Positions 60,201-64,000 of a DNA stretch of 64,000 nucleotides are shown in pieces. The stretch is from Bradyrhizobium sp. cir1 (lineage in GTDB: Bacteria > Pseudomonadota > Alphaproteobacteria > Rhizobiales > Xanthobacteraceae): the NCBI RefSeq assembly GCF_014198245.1, contig NZ_JACIHE010000001.1, positions 248,001 to 312,000 of the forward strand. Reading direction: 5' to 3'. Numbering within the stretch: position 1 is the first letter of the stretch; each line of letters begins with the position of its first letter. The notes under the pieces are model-generated. The model saw only the letters and a list, made by a program, of their open reading frames with translations, made no database searches and was not told the DNA's origin. The translations under genes and the position numbers were made by a program.

Positions 60201-60750
60201 GGAGGTCGGCTTCGAGCTTTACCAGTCGATGCTGGAGGAGGCGATCGTCAACCTCAAGGCCGGGGTGTCCGAGCCCGCCGCCGACCGCTGGTCGCCGTCG
60301 ATCACGATCGGCATGCCCGTGCTCATCCCCGAGGATTACGTCAGCGACCTCTCGGTGCGGCTGTCGCTGTACCGGCGCCTCGCCGATCTCGATACCGAGG
60401 AGGAGATCGAAAACTTCGGCGCCGAGATGCGCGACCGCTTCGGTGTGCTGCCGGACGAGGTGCGCTACCTGTTCAAGGTCGCCGCGATCAAGGCGTTCTG
60501 CCGCCGCGCCAATGTCGAGAAGATCGACGCCGGCCCGAAGGGCGCCGTCATCGTCTTCCGCGACAATTCCTTCGCCTATCCCGATCGCCTCGTCACTTTC
60601 ATCCGCAGCCATGGCCAGGCCGCGAAAGTGCGGCCCGACATGAAGGTGGTGTTCCTGCAGGACTGGGAGACGCCGGAGGAGCGTCTCGCCGGCACCACGG
60701 AGATCATGCGGCAGCTGGCGCAGCTCGCGGAGAGCAAGAAGGCGGCGTGA
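57232..60750 (+). CDS. mfd: Transcription-repair coupling factor
   Basis: Mfd displaces RNA polymerase stalled at lesions and recruits UvrA. The 1,172-residue protein has the UvrB-homology region (FPAWDCQPYDRVSPHGGILA), a full RNA-polymerase interaction domain (VVHVEHGIGRFIGLQTL, near residue 504), the translocase with GDVGFGKTEVAL (near 649), DEEQHFG and SATPIPRTL, the TRG motif (LDIRGAGNLLGEEQSGHIKE), and a regulatory C-terminal domain. The ATG overlaps the sdhE stop (ATGA). A divergent paralogue lies at 33218-36523. Confidence 0.97.
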   Translation: MKQGMKSPAELLTPGRALTLANVAEGAEGLVVSDLARAIAARPKKPAVSLAVVCRDGARMQQLERALRFFAPDLPVLTFPAWDCQPYDRVSPHGGILAQRLTTLARLASLTGSDKPLIVLTTVNAVVQRVPARELVAAQALSVAPGNVVPMDTVVAWLEHNGYNRSSTVREPGEYAVRGGILDLFPAGLEQPVRFDFFGDSLESIRSFDAETQRTLLDMRSLDLVPVSEFQLVTDTIRRFRMGYVAEFGAPERDDALYEAVSEGRRHPGMVHWLPLFQDRMDTLFDYLQGATVAIEPQAEDAVRERFKQILDYYQARREAMEHPGGGAIYKPLPPDRLYLTDEEWTKRLGDIPLARLTPFSVPTDGTSVVDAGARKGRDFAPERNDTTVNVFESVVSHVMALQAQRKKVVIALWTEGSRDRMNSMLRDHKLAHTTSVNSWRTVQATPRNETMLAVLGLESGFETDEIALISEQDILGDRLVRPRKASRKLDNFISEVTSLAAGDIVVHVEHGIGRFIGLQTLDVAGAPHDCLELHYAAETKLFLPVENIELLSRYGSDQTTVELDRLGGSGWQTRKAKLKNRIREIAGELIKIAAARHLHEAPKLPVQQGLYDEFCARFPYDETEDQLGAIESTLKDLELGRPMDRLICGDVGFGKTEVALRAAFAVALEGKQVAVVVPTTLLARQHAKTFTERFKGFPVNVAQASRLIATKELNQVKKGIADGSVDVVVGTHALLGKAIKFRDLGLVIVDEEQHFGVTHKERLKALRSEVHVLTLSATPIPRTLQLALTGVRELSIIASPPVDRLAVRTFVAPHDLLMIREALLRERYRGGQAFYVVPRIDDLAEVKDFLDKNVPEMKVAVAHGQMPPAVIEDIMTAFYDGKFDILLSTTIVESGLDIPNANTLIVHRADMFGLAQLYQLRGRVGRSKLRAYALFTLPAQQKITAQAERRLTVLQSLETLGAGFQLASHDLDIRGAGNLLGEEQSGHIKEVGFELYQSMLEEAIVNLKAGVSEPAADRWSPSITIGMPVLIPEDYVSDLSVRLSLYRRLADLDTEEEIENFGAEMRDRFGVLPDEVRYLFKVAAIKAFCRRANVEKIDAGPKGAVIVFRDNSFAYPDRLVTFIRSHGQAAKVRPDMKVVFLQDWETPEERLAGTTEIMRQLAQLAESKKAA

Positions 60751-60766
60751 GGGGAAGCGAGATCTC

Positions 60767-60850
60767 GTAGGGTGGGCAAAGGCGCTCTTGCGCCGTGCCC
60801 ACCATTTTCCAAGACGAGCGATATGGTGGGCACGCTTCGCTTTGCCCTAC
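60767..60850. repeat. Palindromic dispersed repeat after mfd
   Basis: Inverted ends (GTAGGGTGGGCAAAG at 60767, CTTTGCCCTAC at 60840-60850) and inner inverted blocks (GTGCCCACCAT / ATGGTGGGCAC) define a typical Bradyrhizobium intergenic repeat. It lies between the convergent mfd and the GGDEF-like gene and may act as a shared terminator. Confidence 0.8.
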
Positions 60851-60866
60851 GGCAGCGAGGTTGTGA

Positions 60867-62090
60867 CTACGACGCCGCCCTTGAGGCGTCGGCCGACAGC
60901 CGCGCGAGCAATGATCTTGCCGTGTCCGACGGCGACAGCGAATCCACGCTGACCACGGGATCGCTGCGCATCTCGTGCTTGCCGTTGGACGTGTGCCGCA
61001 TCACCGCCGACAAACGGCGGGCGATCATGTGGGCGGTGCGGAAGTCCGTCTCGGCGAACACGACGATGACCGAGCCGTCCTTCTGGGCTGCACCGAAATC
61101 CATCTGCCGCATCAGGCGGCTCAGGATGCGCGCGGCATCGAGCTGGGCGCGCGGATTATTGGGATCGAAGGCGAAGCGTGCCACCGACAGGCCGCCGCCG
61201 CGGGCCAGCGTCTGCTCAACCGCCTTGGCAAAATCGCGAGCGAAGGCTTCCGTGGTGAGCAGGCCGCTGCGCGGGTCGAGCCAGCCGCCGGCATCGATCG
61301 AGCGCAGCGTGCGGCTCAGTTGTGATTCCATCGCGTGCTGGCGGATCAGCGGCAGCGCGTTGGCGGCGATCTTCGCCGGCTCGCCCGCGATCAGCTCGAG
61401 ATTGGGCAGATCGTAGCTCTGCACGAGCTGGTGCGCGGTGACGACCACGGGGAGGGTGCGGAAGCGGGTGTCCTCGGCGAGCACGGTGAGGAAGGCATCG
61501 GTCACGCGCGCGGTAAACCCTTCGGCGAGCACGACGCCGTCGATGTCTCGGGTGTTGAGATGCTTCGCGGCGGCCTCGATCGAGAGCGCGCCGACCACGC
61601 CGACGCGTTCGCCGAGCGCGACGGAGAGTGCGGGATAGGCGGCGCCGCGGCCGATCAGCAGCACGGTGGCATCGCGCGACGGGTCGCCCTCGGGCAGTAC
61701 GACCTTCGCCTCGGGCAGCCGGCGCAGCACGGTCGAATGCAGGGTGCGGACGCGCAGCGCGGCGCGTAGCCGCGCGCTCAGGCGTTCGGGATGGCCGTCG
61801 CGCGAGGCGAAGGGCAGGGCGTTGTGCGGCAGCGTGCCCGCCGCATCGAGGGCCACGAAGGGAAGGTAAGGCGATTGGTCGGCGATCTTCCTGGCGAGCA
61901 GCGCCAGATGCGGCTCATGTCCGCCATGCATCGCGGCGAGCACAGCGGCCGGCTGCACCTGCTCGACCGCGCGCGTGGCGCTGGCCCAGTCGGTGTCGAC
62001 CACGGGAAAGAGCCGGGCCTCGTCCAGCGCCGCGACGACGGCGGGGCGCTCGGCATTGGACACAAACAGGATCGGGCCCGCCTGGGACAT
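60867..62090 (-). CDS. Receiver-like protein with degenerate GGDEF-type domain
   Basis: A 407-residue protein. The first half holds two receiver-like regions (PILFVSNAERPAVVAALDEA, and ATVLLIGRGAAYPALSVALG) without clear phospho-acceptor Asp motifs. The C-terminal part (about 265-385) has the shape of a diguanylate cyclase domain: DPRSGLLTTEAFARDFAKAV like the D-x-x-T-G-L start, then SRLMRQMDFGAAQKDGSVIV where the GGDEF loop should be. The GGDEF signature is gone, so it is probably a signalling or binding domain, not a cyclase. I chose ATG 62090; a TTG at 62111 is also in frame. Confidence 0.68.
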   Translation of the reverse strand: MSQAGPILFVSNAERPAVVAALDEARLFPVVDTDWASATRAVEQVQPAAVLAAMHGGHEPHLALLARKIADQSPYLPFVALDAAGTLPHNALPFASRDGHPERLSARLRAALRVRTLHSTVLRRLPEAKVVLPEGDPSRDATVLLIGRGAAYPALSVALGERVGVVGALSIEAAAKHLNTRDIDGVVLAEGFTARVTDAFLTVLAEDTRFRTLPVVVTAHQLVQSYDLPNLELIAGEPAKIAANALPLIRQHAMESQLSRTLRSIDAGGWLDPRSGLLTTEAFARDFAKAVEQTLARGGGLSVARFAFDPNNPRAQLDAARILSRLMRQMDFGAAQKDGSVIVVFAETDFRTAHMIARRLSAVMRHTSNGKHEMRSDPVVSVDSLSPSDTARSLLARLSADASRAAS

Positions 62091-62175
62091 TGGGAAACTC
62101 TGATCACGCAACAGGTGCCGCGCAATCTAGTTTGGCCGCCTTAATGCGGCGTCAACGTCTCAGGCGAAACTGGGC

Positions 62176-63678
62176 TCAAGCCGGCCCGGAGCGGTCGCGA
62201 AAAGCTTCGACCATCAGGGGGTTAAGCCCGAGCTCGCTGAGCGCCTCGCGGGCGCGGGCATTGTCCTGGGCCCGCCCTGCCAGCCGGTGGCCGGAGAGGC
62301 GGTCGGGCAGTGCAGTGAGCAGGGCGCCCTGGCCGAGCCGGCGCGCCCATTCCTGGAGGTCGTTGGAGAGGAAACGGTAGCCGCCGACGGCCATGATGCC
62401 GGAAGGTGGCGCGGTGATGCAGATTGCGCCGCTGGCACGGTCGAGCCGCGCGGCATAGCCGGTGTCGACATAGTCACGCGGGGGCTGCGCGGTCAGCGTC
62501 TCGCCGACCGGCTGCGGCGGGGCGTAGGCCGCGATCGGCACCATCGCCCCGCGCAGGCCAAGCGTGCCCTTCGGCGTCAGCAGGATCTCGCCGGCGATGG
62601 AGGAGCCCGCCTGCTCACGCGGCGCGCCGTGCGGTCCCGGCATCACCGGCACCGGCATGCCGTCCTCGCCGCGGCGGACGCCGAACAATCCGGCCTCGCC
62701 GAACAGATAGACGTCGGTCAGCGGCGCATGCGGCGCGATCCAGGCATCGCTCGCCGCCACCTGCTCCGGCGCGCGCCACAGGCCGATGACGTTGCGCAAG
62801 CTCGGCATCCGTGCCGCGAGGTCGGCATCGCCGAGCCGCAGCGCGAGCTGCGCCGGCGCGATCAGCACCTCGCATTCATGCTCGTTGATCTGCTGCTCCA
62901 GCACGTCGTTCTCGAACGGGTGATGCAGCGCCAGCGTGCCGCCCGACAGCAGCCACACCGCGAGCGAGGAGGCGAGGCCTGCGAATGACATCGGCGTGAA
63001 CGCCGCCATCACGGTCGCGCCCTGCCTGACGTCGGCTTCGAGCGACATCGCAAGACCGCCGGCGATCAGGCTGAAATGCGGCCGCGGCACCGGGCGAAAG
63101 CCCTCCGCCGTGACGTCGAAGGAGATCATCGCCGCCTTGCGGCCGTCCTGGATCACGGCGCGCGTGGTGCCGGGCGGACGGGCCAGGACGTCGTCGAGCG
63201 AGGCCATGCCTTCGGGCAGGTCGCCTCCGAAGCCGTAGACATGACGGATCGAGAACGCCTCGGCGGCAGCGTGCATCGCGAGGTCGGCATAGCTGACGCC
63301 GTCGACCGTGCTCATGGTGACGATGGCGCGCGCCGCGGTGCGGTTGAGCGCCGCGGCCAGTTCCGCGTGCCGCCACAGCAGCGGCAGCACGGCGACGACG
63401 AGGCCGGCGCGATGGGCGGCGAGCACGGTGAGCACGAACTCGACCGTGTTGGGTAACTGGATCGCGACGACGGAATTGGCCGGCAGGCCCGATTCGACGA
63501 AATGGGCCGACAGGGCCTCGATGGCGGTGTCGGCCTCGGCATAGCTCATCCGCCGCGGCTGATGTCCGGTGATGCGCGCCTTGTTGAGGGGATCGAGCAG
63601 GGCGGTCGCGTGCGGCTGCCGCATCAGCGTGCGCTGAAACAGCGTGTCGAGGGTCGGCGATACGGCTGGCTGGTTCAC
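62176..63678 (-). CDS. Degenerate AMP-binding (adenylate-forming) family protein
   Basis: A protein of about 500 residues with the fold of acyl-CoA synthetases but without key motifs. The N-terminal part matches (LQPPNTVEF-type core VVAIQLPNTVEFVLTVLAAH). At the ATP loop, where TSGTTGxPKG is expected, it reads SFDVTAEGFRPVPRPH. The later YGxTE is LFGEAG, and there is no C-terminal catalytic Lys motif. GGYRF...DLQEW (near the hinge) is kept. It may bind an acyl ligand or act as a pseudoenzyme. I chose GTG 63678, which avoids overlapping the upstream gene; GTG 63711 is also possible. Confidence 0.75.
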   Translation of the reverse strand: MNQPAVSPTLDTLFQRTLMRQPHATALLDPLNKARITGHQPRRMSYAEADTAIEALSAHFVESGLPANSVVAIQLPNTVEFVLTVLAAHRAGLVVAVLPLLWRHAELAAALNRTAARAIVTMSTVDGVSYADLAMHAAAEAFSIRHVYGFGGDLPEGMASLDDVLARPPGTTRAVIQDGRKAAMISFDVTAEGFRPVPRPHFSLIAGGLAMSLEADVRQGATVMAAFTPMSFAGLASSLAVWLLSGGTLALHHPFENDVLEQQINEHECEVLIAPAQLALRLGDADLAARMPSLRNVIGLWRAPEQVAASDAWIAPHAPLTDVYLFGEAGLFGVRRGEDGMPVPVMPGPHGAPREQAGSSIAGEILLTPKGTLGLRGAMVPIAAYAPPQPVGETLTAQPPRDYVDTGYAARLDRASGAICITAPPSGIMAVGGYRFLSNDLQEWARRLGQGALLTALPDRLSGHRLAGRAQDNARAREALSELGLNPLMVEAFRDRSGPA

Positions 63679-63682
63679 GGCG

Positions 63683-64000
63683 TCACTTCGTTTGCGTCGC
63701 TTGAGGCTCACCCTTCGACCACCAGGTCTCCGGCAAATAGCCGGACAGCGCGGTGGCCTTCGGCCGTTCTATCCGATTCCAGCGCGCGATCCATTGCTCG
63801 GATACGTTAAACAGCGGGATTGTGTAGGAGCCCGCGATCAGGGCGCGATCGAGCGCACGCACTGCCGAGACGAAATCCGTATGTTCACGGGCCTCCAGCA
63901 GGGCGCCGATCATGGCGTCGATGGCGCGATCCCTGGCGCCCATGTAGTTGCGGGTGCCCGGGTTGTCGGCGGCCGCGCTGCCCCAATAGAAATACTGCTC
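63683..64000 (-). CDS. Peptide ABC transporter substrate-binding protein, 3' part
   Basis: The last 105 codons of a gene that continues beyond the right edge. The reading frame runs to the window end and includes EQYFYWGSAAADNPGTRNYM and IDAMIGALLEAREHTDFVSA, then LDRALIAGSYTIPLFNVSEQ and ALSGYLPETWWSKG. These match the C-terminus of family 5 extracellular solute-binding proteins of the YejA oligopeptide/microcin group. It is probably a periplasmic peptide-binding component whose ABC partners lie outside the window. The 5' end is missing. Confidence 0.8.
   Translation of the reverse strand, partial: EQYFYWGSAAADNPGTRNYMGARDRAIDAMIGALLEAREHTDFVSAVRALDRALIAGSYTIPLFNVSEQWIARWNRIERPKATALSGYLPETWWSKGEPQATQTK

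Overview
The window looks like chromosomal DNA of a Bradyrhizobium or a very close relative in the Rhizobiales. The signs are high GC with strong third-position GC bias, the cyclic beta-(1,3),(1,6)-glucan genes ndvB, ndvD and ndvC, Omp25-type porins, an alphaproteobacterial SOS box (GAAC-N7-GAAC) before ssb, and several short palindromic intergenic repeats of the kind that litter Bradyrhizobium genomes. I see no prophage, insertion sequence, CRISPR array or rRNA. There is one tRNA gene, tRNA-Lys(TTT). Most of the window is housekeeping DNA, broken by short accessory stretches of small secreted or unknown proteins.

Layout. 1-8.8 kb: two Omp25-like proteins, ssb, a DUF2306 membrane protein, gyrA and kup. 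9.0-18.2 kb: coaD and two cyclophilins around a small secreted protein, then queA and tgt. Between queA and tgt lie four minus-strand genes: asd, a PepSY protein, a TetR regulator and a patatin-like lipoprotein. 18.4-25.9 kb: acyltransferase, cysK with a BrnA-like partner, a metacaspase-like protein, an EamA transporter, RidA, two related secreted proteins and a stand-alone formyltransferase. 26-33 kb: small Tyr- or His-rich secreted proteins, acetoacetyl-CoA synthetase, an AI-2E-type exporter, a NUDIX protein and two zinc-ribbon proteins. 33.2-36.5 kb: a divergent Mfd paralogue. 36.5-40.4 kb: unknown genes, repeats, and tRNA-Lys with two tRNA-derived remnants. 40.4-46 kb: the ndv cluster. 47.8-51.7 kb: glmU and glmS. 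51.7-64 kb: DUF502, two dehydrogenases, recG, sdhE, the true mfd, a degenerate GGDEF-like protein, a degenerate AMP-binding protein, and the 3' end of a peptide-binding protein.

The most notable observation is a complete transcription attenuator in front of asd. It has a sigma70-type promoter, a nearly leaderless 23-codon leader peptide whose codons 3-12 hold seven Thr and two Lys(AAA) codons, mutually exclusive RNA pairings, and an intrinsic terminator ending about 30 bases before the asd start. Asd makes the common precursor of Lys, Thr, Met and Ile, so the logic is end-product attenuation by Thr and perhaps Lys.

Other points worth attention are: a 19-bp operator shared by the patatin-tetR promoter and the PepSY promoter; an Mfd paralogue with an SPKK-like basic tail and an eroded RNA-polymerase-binding module; an AMP-binding protein without its ATP loop or catalytic Lys; a Tgt without its three zinc cysteines; perfect operator-like palindromes at 31654-31679 and 32879-32894; and tRNA-Lys remnants on both sides of the intact tRNA. 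Function calls rest on recognising families by eye. Starts were chosen from signal peptides, ribosome binding sites and family lengths, and several are uncertain as noted.
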